NCBI GenBank assembly: GCA_011772205.1
Contig: WVZY01000010.1
Location: forward strand, 1 to 64,000
DNA length: 64,000 bases
Direction of reading: 5' to 3'
Source: Candidatus Latescibacterota bacterium
Lineage (GTDB): Bacteria > Krumholzibacteriota > Krumholzibacteriia > WVZY01
Made by a program: the position numbers and the translations under genes. The notes under the pieces were generated by a model that did not search any database, was not told the DNA's origin, and worked only from the letters and a program-made list of their open reading frames with translations. Shown in pieces: positions 1 through 10,609 of the stretch (position 1 is its first letter; each line of letters starts with the position of its first letter).

Positions 1-164
1 CAGCAGGAGTACATACTTGACAGGCGCTTTCTATGGAAGCGGGAGCGTGGTGAGGAACCCCCGTCACGCAGCAGTCATACAACACGTGTGGGCGCCATCA
101 GGAGGCGCCCACACATTTCCATAGCTCACGATCTTTGTAATAGTCTTTTTTTATACTCCGATCC
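1..164. other. Intergenic edge with dispersed-repeat fragment
   Basis: No gene is visible here. On the minus strand, around positions 27-53, lies a 27-base stretch beginning GGGGGTTCCTCAC. It matches 23 of 27 bases of the sequence at 59163-59189. The neighbouring ACCCCCGTCACGCAGCA (56-72) resembles the core of the tandem repeat at 59.3-59.5 kb. I read it as a fragment of a dispersed intergenic repeat family. Confidence 0.4.
86..114 (-). terminator. Strong hairpin downstream of the first minus-strand operon
   Basis: Two perfect 11-base arms, GTGTGGGCGCC (86-96) and GGCGCCCACAC (104-114), flank a 7-base loop. The hairpin lies just past the stop of the lipoprotein gene ending at 165. No clear T-run follows on either strand, so it is terminator-like rather than a textbook intrinsic terminator. 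Confidence 0.5.
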
Positions 165-800
165 CTAGAACGGATCGGGAACATCGTACGCTTCGTCGAT
201 GAGCACTTGAATCTTAACACAGGCTATCCATTTGAATACGATGGGATCCGAAGTACTCGGCGGCGTGTTTCCAGGGCTACTTCGGGCGGTTCCGTTCTCC
301 ACTGTAAAAACGAGAACCGGATTATAAGTGCCTGCAATGTACTGCTGCAAGGCCTGGTTGATTATAGCAACCCCGTTACCGTTCAGGACGGCAGGGATGG
401 TTTCCCCAAGCGCCGCGGCAACGGATTGCTGAGTGTATTCGACTAGTGTGTCAGGACCTGCAGTAATGTCCTGTCTCTCAACAGTAATTGCACCGCTGAT
501 CATCCAATCGTGAGTTTGCGAGAAATCGGTAACGCTGTAGGATGCGCCCACCAACCAGGCATCCAGAATGGCATCCCTGGTTAAATCGTTGTCGGCAAGG
601 ATACGGTCGATCTCTTTGGCGTAGTCCACGACCGACGGCGTGCTAAACTGCTCGCTTTGGGAGTCTTCTTCAAACTCCTCGCTGCACGTTTCGCCTGTAG
701 CTACAATCTGTATTACTTTCTCATCGAGAATACAGCCGGCAATGAAGCCGACCAGGCTGACGAGAACACTCAAGAAGATGATCCCTAATACCTTTCTCAT
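165..800 (-). CDS. Hypothetical lipoprotein
   Basis: This 211-residue protein has no family I recognise. The ATG at 800 is preferred because AAAGGAG sits just upstream and translation from it begins with a clean lipoprotein signal: MRK, a hydrophobic stretch, then a lipobox ending IAGC. A longer reading from 848 would bury the signal. The mature part is acidic at its start (EEFEEDSQSE) and then mixed alpha/beta in appearance, with no obvious catalytic motif. It starts 25 bases after the stop of the beta-barrel gene upstream and is probably co-transcribed with it, which suggests an envelope partner. Function is unknown. Confidence 0.6.
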   Translation of the reverse strand: MRKVLGIIFLSVLVSLVGFIAGCILDEKVIQIVATGETCSEEFEEDSQSEQFSTPSVVDYAKEIDRILADNDLTRDAILDAWLVGASYSVTDFSQTHDWMISGAITVERQDITAGPDTLVEYTQQSVAAALGETIPAVLNGNGVAIINQALQQYIAGTYNPVLVFTVENGTARSSPGNTPPSTSDPIVFKWIACVKIQVLIDEAYDVPDPF

Positions 801-825
801 AGCATGACGCTCCTTTTTTCGTTGT

Positions 826-1746
826 TTAGTTACCGAAAGCCAGGCCAAAGGAAAAGCTATTTTGGCCCGCGACGCTGTACTCTGCGAAAGCTCTTGCGTA
901 AGTGAAATTGAACCCGAGCCCTAGCGTCAGGTGGAGCGTTGTATCCGTCTCGAATTCGAGATCAATGGACTGCGTCGTACCTAAAGCATCACTTTCATAC
1001 TCCACATCCATGGAGAACGTGTCGAAAGACACACCTCCGTATGGTTCGAACACCTGAAATCGCCTGCTTGCTTGAGCGCCGAATGAGAATGCGTTCGTCG
1101 AAATCAGATTGCCGCCCCTTTGATTTTCACCCAGAGTGAACCTTTGCCAGAAGAAGCCCGCGGCAATATACAGGGGAAAGGTCGGTGCAAGATACTGTGA
1201 CAAACTGTGGCGGAGGCCGAAGCCAACGAGACTGATGTCCCCGAGCTCGACGTCACCGGTATCGAACGCAATGTAGCGGATGAGCGCCTCGGTTCCCATA
1301 TAGGACCCGACGCGGATTTGCGGTACCGCAAGGGCAAACGAGTTGAGATTAAAGCCTCCCGGAAACGCAAATCTCGTTCCACCGGCTCCGTCGACGAAGA
1401 CGGCATTCCCCGATCCCACGACGGTTGGCGCTGCGACGGTTTGCTCGGGAGCGAACCCGCTTTCCGTCGTCGCCATGAAGGTCCTGTCATCATCCCCGAA
1501 GAGAACACCCATCACCCTGAATTCGACACTGATGTTGAATTTCATCCTTGGGATATACGCGGAGTGAAAAAGCCCGTCATTCAGATCGGCGCCAAATGCA
1601 TCCGCAAGAGGCTGGAGGTAACCGGAGGCATTTCTCCCCGTATAAGCCGATATCTGATCCTCGACCTGCGCCAGCAATGGCGATGCTAGAAGAAGAACTA
1701 GAACAGCAAATCCCATTCCTTTCAGAAAACGGTGTGGAACCGCCAT
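826..1746 (-). CDS. Outer-membrane beta-barrel protein (DUF6588-like)
   Basis: The 306-residue product has a Sec signal peptide ending near LLASPLLAQ. The rest alternates glycine and aromatic residues, as in outer-membrane beta-strands, and ends in a terminal strand (FSFGLAFGN). The overall pattern recalls the DUF6588 family of secreted or barrel proteins, but I make that match from memory only. GGAGG precedes the ATG. It is the first gene of a probable two-gene unit with the lipoprotein downstream. Its substrate or role cannot be told from sequence. Confidence 0.6.
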   Translation of the reverse strand: MAVPHRFLKGMGFAVLVLLLASPLLAQVEDQISAYTGRNASGYLQPLADAFGADLNDGLFHSAYIPRMKFNISVEFRVMGVLFGDDDRTFMATTESGFAPEQTVAAPTVVGSGNAVFVDGAGGTRFAFPGGFNLNSFALAVPQIRVGSYMGTEALIRYIAFDTGDVELGDISLVGFGLRHSLSQYLAPTFPLYIAAGFFWQRFTLGENQRGGNLISTNAFSFGAQASRRFQVFEPYGGVSFDTFSMDVEYESDALGTTQSIDLEFETDTTLHLTLGLGFNFTYARAFAEYSVAGQNSFSFGLAFGN

Positions 1747-1840
1747 GAGTCCTCCTTTACGAATGTTGTATAGCGGTTGGATCGATTGAGTGGGTACTCA
1801 GCCTATCATCCACTGGAACCGCAGGTCAAGGCTATATATA

Positions 1841-1858
1841 CGCCGCTCTTCGGCGGCG
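1841..1858 (-). terminator. Possible terminator of the PEP-synthase-like gene
   Basis: CGCCGC (1841-1846) and GCGGCG (1853-1858) form a 6-bp stem. It lies 78 bases past the stop of the 1936-4917 gene. An alternating TATATATA tract follows in that direction instead of a pure T-run. Weak evidence. Confidence 0.3.
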
Positions 1859-1935
1859 CAGCACAAGTCGATCGGAGCAGATGATGTTCCGTCGCATCTA
1901 AAGCGCCTCATGGCACGCGCGTAGTGGAATCCTTT

Positions 1936-4917
1936 TCAGGACGACCTGTTCGGCTTCTTGATGATGCCCTCGTGAGTATGTCCGTTCATAACAACGACGA
2001 GGGATTCGTCGAAATGGATATGGCGGGTATATTTCTTCTCGCTGGCAGCAGGCTGGCTGGCGAGCCAATCCCAATCCACTATTCCTTCCTTCATTGCGGT
2101 ATTCACCGTGAAATAACCAACTTTGGAAGCGATGATGTTCTGAAAGAAATGTGTGCCTTGCGAAGGAGTGACTTTGAGATCTTTGAGATCGCTCTCCACA
2201 ATTACGCGGGCGCCCCAAATGTCGTCCCACGTTACGGGTATTCCAAGCCACGGGTCAGCTGATCCCCACCGGCCCACGCCTATCAGAATATAAGGAGCGT
2301 TCTTAGCTGTGAGCTCGAGATTGAAAAGGGTGACCTCCCTGGCGGCAATTGCGCTTTCCGCCCGGTTGAAACGATTAGCATCGACCACAACGATGTCTTG
2401 GATCTCTTTTATAACTCCATTCCCGAGAACGCATGTGCTACGGCAGATGAGTTCTTCTGAATTCCGGATCTCGATTTTCACCTGCTCCCTTTCATGGCTG
2501 ACGACCATGGGTCGCAATTGGAGCAAATAAAACTCCTTCGGCGCCCCCGAAGGAACGGATAGGTTAACGGCGAACTCGATCTCTACTGGTGCGCTCATCC
2601 CACGACTGCCGAGTTCGAGCATCAGCTCCAGAATTTCTGAAATCGGGAAGTAATCGTTTTTGAGTATCTGTGCGAAAGTAACGACGCGGCTGCCGATCCT
2701 GGAGACACCGTCATAGACGGCATTGTTTTCGCGTGAGTAAGTGGAAGCAAGCAGCGAAAGCGTCCCATCCGCTTCCGCTACGTCCAAGCCGAATTGCGAC
2801 AGATTGAACTCCCTGCGCGGATCCGCTTTGGTTGTTTCGCTGGGAAGCTCCAGCACCCAGTAATCTCTCTGGGAATAATTCAGCGTATCTTCGATCGTCG
2901 AAAACTGCACGAGATGGCGAGGATACTTCGGACAGAACCGGACCGCCCGACCCCCCTCCACCACGGTTCTCCCCAGGCCGAGTGCCACCGCTGCAATGCC
3001 GTCGGCGGCTGTTGCTGGTGGTATGGGATAAAAGTTGTACGATCGTGCCACGCCCGCGAAATCGGGATAAAACCTGTCTTCATGACGCGTTCCGACGAGC
3101 TTTTGAATGATCACCGCCATCTTCTCTTCTTCCAACCTGTACGGTGTCGGTTCGATATACCGTTTGGCATGGGTGGAATATGTCGATGCAAACACTCGCT
3201 TGACCGTGCTGAGAAGCTCCTCGAGTCTTTTCTTTTTACTGCGATGGTTGTTGGGGATCATGTACGTTTGGTAAACGCCGGCGAATGGAATATATTGTGA
3301 ATCCTCCAGAAGACTGGAAGATCTTACGGATAATGGAAAATCGCTGTGCTCAACGAAAGAGGTGAGGGATTCGATCACTTTCGCCGGGAGCGGCGCTTCG
3401 ATGAATTTTCTACAAATCTCCTGATCGTCTTGCGTATTGATAGCGAAATCTTGCAGCCCGTTCTGATTGAGGAACTGCTCGAAGACATCGGTGCCGAGTA
3501 CTACGGACGGGGGAATCAAGATCCTTACTCCTTCGATCTTTTCTTTGATTTGATAGGTGCTGATGAGTGTACTCGCAAAACCCAGCCCTCTTCCCTTCCC
3601 TCCCAGCGAGCCCCCTCCAATACGGGCAACGCTCTCGGCTTCAACAAAAGTCTCCGGATCGTAGTCCACGACGATCCCCCGGTGCTGCTCGATCCGTAGA
3701 GCATGAAGGCAAGTGATGAGGTATTTCCTAATGTCTTCGACGGTTTCGTAATCCGTCACTTTGCGAGGCCTCAGCTGATGGGCGAGCCAGAACTCGGTCC
3801 TCGCTTTGAGCCAGTTCGAGAAATGGTTTCTCTCTCCGTGATAGAGAAGACTCTCGGCGGGTACTTTGTGCAGCTGTTCCTCCAGTGTTTTCAAATCCCT
3901 GGCTCTGCCCACTTCCGTTCCATCAGGCATCCGGAAAACAAAATCGCCGAAGCTGAAGTTGCTTTTCAAGAATTCCTCGAGCTCCTGGAGCAACAATGGC
4001 GAATCCTTGAGAAGAAAGGACGCCCCGATCTCATCGGCGATCTTTTTGTTTGTTGGATCCCGAGACTGCAGGAGGATCGGAATATCGGGGTGGGAGGATT
4101 TGACGTTGCGAGCAAATTCAAAACCCGCCTCCGGATCTGATTCGCCCCTGTGTGGGAATTCGATATCCGATATCACACCCAGAGTGTTTTCGTGATACCT
4201 CTCATAGTACTGCCACGCCTCCTCGTACGTTTCGCACAGAAGGATTTTGGGGCGAGCACGCATCCTCATCAGCATATGGGCCGGGTTGACGCCCTCGGAA
4301 ATCAAGCTTTGGGTGTGCCGCATCAGCTGGGTATAGATCATTGGAAGGTAGGAAGAGTAGAAATGAACGTTGTCTTCAATGAGAATGATCGACTGGACGC
4401 CCACGAGGTGTGTATCATAATCGACGTTCTCCCGATCTTCGATATATTTGATGATCGCGAGAAGAATACGGAAGTCCCCCTGCCACATGAACACCTTCTC
4501 GAACCCGGATAGATCGTGATTTTTCATCAGGTCTGCGAGTTCCCGGCTGTCGTAAGTGAGCAGCACGACCGGGATGTCGAGCTTGGATTTCTTGACCTCC
4601 TCGGCGAAATCGAGCGCGTGCATGTCTTCCAGCCGCATGGTGGTAATGATCAGGTTGAAACGGCCCAATTCCCGCGCCATCCTGATCGCTTCCCCACCGC
4701 TGGAAACTCTAGTGAGGCCGGGCATATGGGTCAGATTGAGCCCTATGTACTCGCTCAGGAGCTCCTCGTAGAGACGGCCGTCTTCGGAGAGGATGAAGGA
4801 ATCATAGAGGCTGGAAACGAGAAGGATCTCGCGCACCCGACACCGCATGAGGTCCTGAAACCGCTGAAACCGGTTTCCATAACCCAGTTCGAATTCTGCT
4901 TCGTCGAATATTTTCAT
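1936..4917 (-). CDS. Receiver-domain/PEP-synthase-like ATP-grasp protein
   Basis: This 993-residue protein looks like a two-component and phosphotransfer fusion. Residues about 28-155 form a degenerate receiver fold (ILLVSSLYDS, LIITTMRLED). Residues about 172-330 form a second receiver that keeps an acidic pair (ILIEDN), a candidate phospho-acceptor Asp (VISDIEF) and a Lys (LLKDSP). From about 430 comes a PEP-synthase/PPDK N-terminal ATP-grasp domain: GGGSLGGKGRGL, then SVRSSSLLEDS with the typical activation loop, ending at LLQLRPMVV. I do not see the TxGGxxxH phosphohistidine swivel motif, so it is unlikely to be a complete PEP synthase. Annotated relatives are usually called PEP/pyruvate-binding domain proteins of unknown role. 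It stands alone between gdhA and the lipoprotein pair. Confidence 0.75.
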   Translation of the reverse strand: MKIFDEAEFELGYGNRFQRFQDLMRCRVREILLVSSLYDSFILSEDGRLYEELLSEYIGLNLTHMPGLTRVSSGGEAIRMARELGRFNLIITTMRLEDMHALDFAEEVKKSKLDIPVVLLTYDSRELADLMKNHDLSGFEKVFMWQGDFRILLAIIKYIEDRENVDYDTHLVGVQSIILIEDNVHFYSSYLPMIYTQLMRHTQSLISEGVNPAHMLMRMRARPKILLCETYEEAWQYYERYHENTLGVISDIEFPHRGESDPEAGFEFARNVKSSHPDIPILLQSRDPTNKKIADEIGASFLLKDSPLLLQELEEFLKSNFSFGDFVFRMPDGTEVGRARDLKTLEEQLHKVPAESLLYHGERNHFSNWLKARTEFWLAHQLRPRKVTDYETVEDIRKYLITCLHALRIEQHRGIVVDYDPETFVEAESVARIGGGSLGGKGRGLGFASTLISTYQIKEKIEGVRILIPPSVVLGTDVFEQFLNQNGLQDFAINTQDDQEICRKFIEAPLPAKVIESLTSFVEHSDFPLSVRSSSLLEDSQYIPFAGVYQTYMIPNNHRSKKKRLEELLSTVKRVFASTYSTHAKRYIEPTPYRLEEEKMAVIIQKLVGTRHEDRFYPDFAGVARSYNFYPIPPATAADGIAAVALGLGRTVVEGGRAVRFCPKYPRHLVQFSTIEDTLNYSQRDYWVLELPSETTKADPRREFNLSQFGLDVAEADGTLSLLASTYSRENNAVYDGVSRIGSRVVTFAQILKNDYFPISEILELMLELGSRGMSAPVEIEFAVNLSVPSGAPKEFYLLQLRPMVVSHEREQVKIEIRNSEELICRSTCVLGNGVIKEIQDIVVVDANRFNRAESAIAAREVTLFNLELTAKNAPYILIGVGRWGSADPWLGIPVTWDDIWGARVIVESDLKDLKVTPSQGTHFFQNIIASKVGYFTVNTAMKEGIVDWDWLASQPAASEKKYTRHIHFDESLVVVMNGHTHEGIIKKPNRSS

Positions 4918-5007
4918 CGAGTCTCAATAGTGCCCGCTCATTCCCTTGAATGCGGGCAATGATACCGCTCCCTGCAGAAACGCGTCTCAAAATCCCGCCT
5001 TCAATAA

Positions 5008-5040
5008 TAAAAAACGGAGCGGACCTTCGTCCACTCCGTT
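5008..5040 (-). terminator. Intrinsic terminator of gdhA
   Basis: The arms 5013-5024 and 5029-5040 pair over 11 of 12 positions around a CTTC loop. A run of T on the minus strand follows (A-tract 5008-5014). It sits 33 bases beyond the gdhA stop, which makes it a convincing rho-independent terminator. Confidence 0.8.
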
Positions 5041-5072
5041 TTCCCAAGCAGGAGGCTTGTCAGAAACTAGAA

Positions 5073-6461
<1,389 letters not shown>

Positions 6462-6574
6462 CTAACAACGGATCCCAGCCATGCCATAAATGAGGAAAAA
6501 TAAAAAAGGAGAAACTGCGGATCTAAAAAAATCGAAGACAGAATCTCTCCTTATGGGTGAACGCTTTGCATGAA

Positions 6575-6602
6575 TCTATACCGCGGAACCCACAAAAGTC
6601 AA
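6575..6602 (-). promoter_or_regulatory. Sigma-70-type promoter of gdhA
   Basis: On the minus strand TTGACT (6597-6602) and TATAGA (6575-6580) are separated by 16 bases. This gives a leader of about 135 bases before the gdhA ATG. The surrounding 6435-6841 intergenic region is AT-rich near here and shows nothing else I can name. Confidence 0.65.
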
Positions 6603-6841
6603 CTTTTTTTTGGACGGCAAATAAGCGTCACCGCCGCTTCCAGTGGAGTTGTCCCCGATTCCGAACTCTGTAAATCCATGGATTAAGCGCGGCAGGCAGC
6701 TCGGAAGGAGCTTGTGGATCCGACGAGAACTCGCCCGATCCACAGCGCCTCAAGAAGTCGTTTACAAAATGATGCTCCTGGGGCAATATACAGGCTACCC
6801 GCGATACATTATTTACCAAAACAAGAGAGGAGAAGCCGGAA

Positions 6842-8962
6842 ATGAGACCAGCTGGATTCATCAAGAACACTCTTATCCTGGCCGTGACACTGGCCGCTGC
6901 CATCTTCTTCCTGGCTGCTTCTGATGCATTGAGCAGCGTTGTATTGTCCCCCGAGGACGTTTTGAGCATTAAAACGTGCACTTCGGCAAGAATCAGTCCC
7001 GACGGGAAATGGATTGCTTATACCGTTTCGGTACCGAGGGAACCGGGCGACGAGCCTGGTGGCAGTTACAGCGAGCTGCACGTTGTCTCCGTTAAAACGG
7101 AGGAATCACGTCCTTTTATAACAGGCAAGGTGAGCGTGAGCTCTCCAATGTGGAGCCCGGATGGCAGAACGATCGCTTTCCTTACGAGGCGAGGCGAAAA
7201 AGCAAAAACCCAAGTCTGGACGATCGCGGTGGATGGGGGCGAAGCGACCCAAGTCACCCACTCGAAGACGGGCGTTAGTACGTTTCGCTGGCACCCCAGC
7301 GGGAAGAGCATCGCGTACGTGGCGACCAGCCCCCAGAGCAAACGAGAAAAAGAACTAGAAAAGAAGGGATATGGCTTCGTCTTTCATGAAGAAAACCTTA
7401 AGCACCGGAATCTCTACCACATCGATATCCAAAAGGATGACAAAGCCGAGGCGAAACAACTCACCAAAGACATTACGATCTGGTCATTTGAATTCAGCCC
7501 GGACGGGAGAACAATAGCTGCAGGCGCATCGGAAAAGAACCTCGTCGACTACCGCTACATGTTCCAGAAAATCCATCTTATAGATGTCGAAAGCGGGAAC
7601 GTAAGGCAGCTAACGAATAATCCCGGTAAGCTTGGCAACTTCGCTTTCAGCCCGGATGGCTCGAAGATTGCCTACGCGGCGGCCTTGCTCAAGGAGGATC
7701 ACGCGGTCAGCCAGGCCTTCGTGATCCCAGTTGGCGGAGGCGCTGCTGAAAATCTCACTCCCGAAAAATTCCGCGGCCACGTTAATTGGGCAGGGTGGAA
7801 AGACAACAAGACAGTTCTTTATCGGTCCGGCGAAGAAGTTTGGAGCGTGCTCACCACAGTCCGCACGGACCGTAAAAAGCGGAAAGTGATACTACACGCG
7901 AACGATTCCAAAGGAAAAGGCGTTATATTTGGTTATCCCCACTATAGTAGGGATTTCCGGCATTTTGCTTTCATAGGAAGCACTCCCAACATCCCCGGGG
8001 ATGTTTTTTACTGGAGAGAAGGGAAGGATATCAAGCGTCTTACAAAGCTCAATCCATGGCTCGATGAGAGGAAGCTTGGAAAACAAGAGCCCATCTGGTA
8101 TACGGCGCGCGACGGTACGAAAATACAGGGAATCCTCATTTATCCCGTGGATTTCAAAAAAGGCGAGAAGCACCCTCTCATTGTGCACGTCCATGGAGGT
8201 CCGGAATCCCACTTCTACAACAGATGGATGGACCGTTATTTCGATCCCGCCCAGGTTCTTGCAGGAAAGGGATATTTCGTTTTTGCGCCCAACTACAGAC
8301 CCAGTACTGGATACGGTCTTGACTTCGTCCTTCCAACTTTGGGCGACGCCGCTGGCGTCGAATTCGACGATGTTGTCGACGGAATCGAGCATCTCGTCGA
8401 CGAAGGGCTCGTTGATCCCGAGCGTGTCGGACTGGGTGGGGGATCCTACGGGGGATTTGCAGCGGCTTGGTTTGCTTCGTACTACACGAGGTACGTCAAA
8501 GCGGTTTGCATGTTCGTGGGAATAAGCGATCTGATCAGCAAGCGCGGAACCACGGACATTCCGTACGAGGAACTCTTCGTCCACTCGGGGAAGCTGTTGG
8601 AAGAAATGTGGGAGTTCAGCCTGAAGAGGAGCCCGCTTTATTACGCCCATCAAAGCCGTACTGCCGTATTGATCACCGGCGGAACGAACGATACCCGTGT
8701 TCACCCTTCGCAGAGTCTCGAGTTTTACACACGGCTCAAAATGAACAACCATCCGGCAGTTCGTCTTGTCCAATACCCTGGTGAAGGGCACGGAAATCGC
8801 AAGCAGCCAGCACGTATCGATCTATTGCATCGTCATATCCAGTGGTATGACTGGTACGTGAAGGACAAAAAGCCTCTGGATGGGCCAATGCCGCCGCTGG
8901 ATATCAGCGAACAATACAGTATCGATATTGAGGAAGAAGAGGTTTCTTCAGATGCTCCATGA
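6842..8962 (+). CDS. S9-family prolyl oligopeptidase-like peptidase
   Basis: This 706-residue serine peptidase has an N-terminal signal sequence, so it is probably periplasmic or exported. The first 380 residues form a WD40/TolB-like propeller with repeated SPDG motifs. The alpha/beta-hydrolase domain carries the nucleophile in GGGSYGG (Ser535), the acid in GGTNDTRVHPS (Asp617) and the His in GEGHG (His650). HVHGGPESHF forms the oxyanion region. This matches acylaminoacyl-peptidase or dipeptidyl-peptidase relatives that cleave short peptides. AGAGGAG lies before the ATG. It is divergent from gdhA and appears monocistronic. Confidence 0.9.
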   Translation: MRPAGFIKNTLILAVTLAAAIFFLAASDALSSVVLSPEDVLSIKTCTSARISPDGKWIAYTVSVPREPGDEPGGSYSELHVVSVKTEESRPFITGKVSVSSPMWSPDGRTIAFLTRRGEKAKTQVWTIAVDGGEATQVTHSKTGVSTFRWHPSGKSIAYVATSPQSKREKELEKKGYGFVFHEENLKHRNLYHIDIQKDDKAEAKQLTKDITIWSFEFSPDGRTIAAGASEKNLVDYRYMFQKIHLIDVESGNVRQLTNNPGKLGNFAFSPDGSKIAYAAALLKEDHAVSQAFVIPVGGGAAENLTPEKFRGHVNWAGWKDNKTVLYRSGEEVWSVLTTVRTDRKKRKVILHANDSKGKGVIFGYPHYSRDFRHFAFIGSTPNIPGDVFYWREGKDIKRLTKLNPWLDERKLGKQEPIWYTARDGTKIQGILIYPVDFKKGEKHPLIVHVHGGPESHFYNRWMDRYFDPAQVLAGKGYFVFAPNYRPSTGYGLDFVLPTLGDAAGVEFDDVVDGIEHLVDEGLVDPERVGLGGGSYGGFAAAWFASYYTRYVKAVCMFVGISDLISKRGTTDIPYEELFVHSGKLLEEMWEFSLKRSPLYYAHQSRTAVLITGGTNDTRVHPSQSLEFYTRLKMNNHPAVRLVQYPGEGHGNRKQPARIDLLHRHIQWYDWYVKDKKPLDGPMPPLDISEQYSIDIEEEEVSSDAP

Positions 8963-9076
8963 TTGGTTTTGATACATCAATAATTATTGCAGAGAGCGTT
9001 TTGATCGCCCTGAGGAGTCTTCGGCAGTATTGCTATTCGATGGAAGAGCTTTTCGTTGCGAAATCGGTTCATTCGT

Positions 9077-9082
9077 TATAAT
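9077..9082 (+). promoter_or_regulatory. Possible -10 element upstream of PFK
   Basis: TATAAT (9077-9082) lies about 150 bases before the phosphofructokinase ATG. The best -35-like match, TTGCGA at 9056-9061, gives a short 15-base spacer, so this is only a tentative promoter. Confidence 0.35.
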
Positions 9083-9231
9083 ATATGCGTGGGAGAGGCC
9101 ATGGAAACCTCCATCTATCGGAGGCATTCGGGGAATTCCTCCCAGCTCAAATCATCTCAAATTCGGTTATTGATCCGTATTTATCCACCTGTTGTGTAGA
9201 TCGAGGTAATACACCAAGAAGGTACTTAATC

Positions 9232-10590
9232 ATGACAACGAATCCAAAGAGATTGGCAATACTGGTTGGCGGAGGCCCGGCACCCGGCGTCAACAGCGTC
9301 ATCGGTGCGGTGACGATCCGGGCCATCAATGGCGGCATCGATGTGATCGGCATCCGAGACGGATTCAAATGGATAATGAGAGGAGACATCTCGCATTTTA
9401 CTCGACTGTCCATAGAATCCGTCAGCCGAATCCATTTCAGTGGTGGTGCGCATATCGGCATCGCCCGCGACAATCCCACTAAAGACAAGAAGTATCTCGA
9501 AAGCGCGGTAACGTCGCTGCTTCGCCTCAATGTCGATAAGCTCATTACGATCGGCGGTGACGACACAGCCTACAGCGCAATGAGACTCGAGGAGATGGCA
9601 GCTGGAAGAATCCGCGTCGTCCATATTCCGAAAACAATCGACAACGATCTCGATCTTCCACTAGGTATTTGTACATTCGGTTACCAAACAGCCCGCCACG
9701 TTGGCGTCGAAATCGTAAAGCACTTTATGGTTGATGCCCTAACCACATCGCGCTGGTTCTTTGTCGTCTCAATGGGTCGCAAGGCCGGCCACCTTGCGCT
9801 CGGTATAGGCAAGGCTGCTGGAGCCACATTGACACTGATCCCGGAAGAGTTTCCACCGGGCCATATCCGGCTCTCTCATGTTGTGGACATTCTCGTAGGA
9901 GCGATTGTAAAGCGTCTTAGTTACGGTAGGCCAGACGGAGTGGTAATGCTCGCCGAAGGTCTTGTCGAAAGAATTGACCCAAAGGATTTGGACATTGTAC
10001 TGAGCCTCGAACGGGACGCTCACGACAACCTCCGCCTCTCCGAAATCAGTTTTGGTGAAATATTAAAGTACCACGTTCAGGAACGGCTGCAAAGCTTTGG
10101 GCTCAAAACAACCATCATCGCCAAGAATTTGGGTTACGAAATGAGATGTGCCGATCCGATTCCGTTCGATATGGAGTACACACGGGACCTCGGTTATTGC
10201 GCAGCGCAATTCATCTTGGAAGGCGGCAATGCTGCTATGGTATCCATTCAGGAGGGGCACTTTGTTCCTCTCTATTTCAAGGATATCCTCGATCCAGCAA
10301 CCAGCCGCGCCAGGGTGCGAATGGTCGACATCCGCTCTGAATACTATCAGATCGGAAGAAGCTACATGATCCGTTTGGACAAGGATGATTTCAACGATCC
10401 TCACGAGCTGGCGAAATTTGCAGCAACATGCCGAATTTCAATAGACGAGTTCCGGAAACGATTCAACTACCTGATAGAAAACGACCTGCTTTATACGGTA
10501 CTCGAGGAGAAAAAGAAAAAGAAGGAAGCTCCAGCTGAGGAGAATGTGAAGAATCAGGAGAAGGTGAGAAACCAGGAGAAAGTAAAATAA
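9232..10590 (+). CDS. 6-phosphofructokinase, probably PPi-dependent
   Basis: The product phosphorylates fructose 6-phosphate at C1 in glycolysis. The ATG at 9232 is chosen because AAGAAGG lies just upstream and the family's N-terminus (RLAILVGGGPAPGVNSV) begins immediately after it. A 49-residue upstream extension looks spurious. The phosphodonor loop reads GGDDTA instead of GGDGS, and the next motif is PKTIDNDL instead of PGTIDND. In this family the Asp and Lys at those positions mark pyrophosphate-dependent enzymes. MGRKAGHLALG binds the sugar phosphate. The 452-residue protein ends in a Lys/Glu-rich tail with repeated NQEKV units not needed for the fold. It converges with prsR. Confidence 0.88.
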   Translation: MTTNPKRLAILVGGGPAPGVNSVIGAVTIRAINGGIDVIGIRDGFKWIMRGDISHFTRLSIESVSRIHFSGGAHIGIARDNPTKDKKYLESAVTSLLRLNVDKLITIGGDDTAYSAMRLEEMAAGRIRVVHIPKTIDNDLDLPLGICTFGYQTARHVGVEIVKHFMVDALTTSRWFFVVSMGRKAGHLALGIGKAAGATLTLIPEEFPPGHIRLSHVVDILVGAIVKRLSYGRPDGVVMLAEGLVERIDPKDLDIVLSLERDAHDNLRLSEISFGEILKYHVQERLQSFGLKTTIIAKNLGYEMRCADPIPFDMEYTRDLGYCAAQFILEGGNAAMVSIQEGHFVPLYFKDILDPATSRARVRMVDIRSEYYQIGRSYMIRLDKDDFNDPHELAKFAATCRISIDEFRKRFNYLIENDLLYTVLEEKKKKKEAPAEENVKNQEKVRNQEKVK

Positions 10591-10609
10591 TAGAACCGGC
10601 GGGCCACTT

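Noticed and set aside
7892-8791. 299-codon minus-strand frame opposite the S9 peptidase
   Set aside because: Covers the catalytic domain of the real gene; no ribosome-binding site or recognisable motif.
9085-9231. 49-residue N-terminal extension of PFK
   Set aside because: It precedes a good ribosome-binding site and the conserved N-terminus, and has no similarity to the family.
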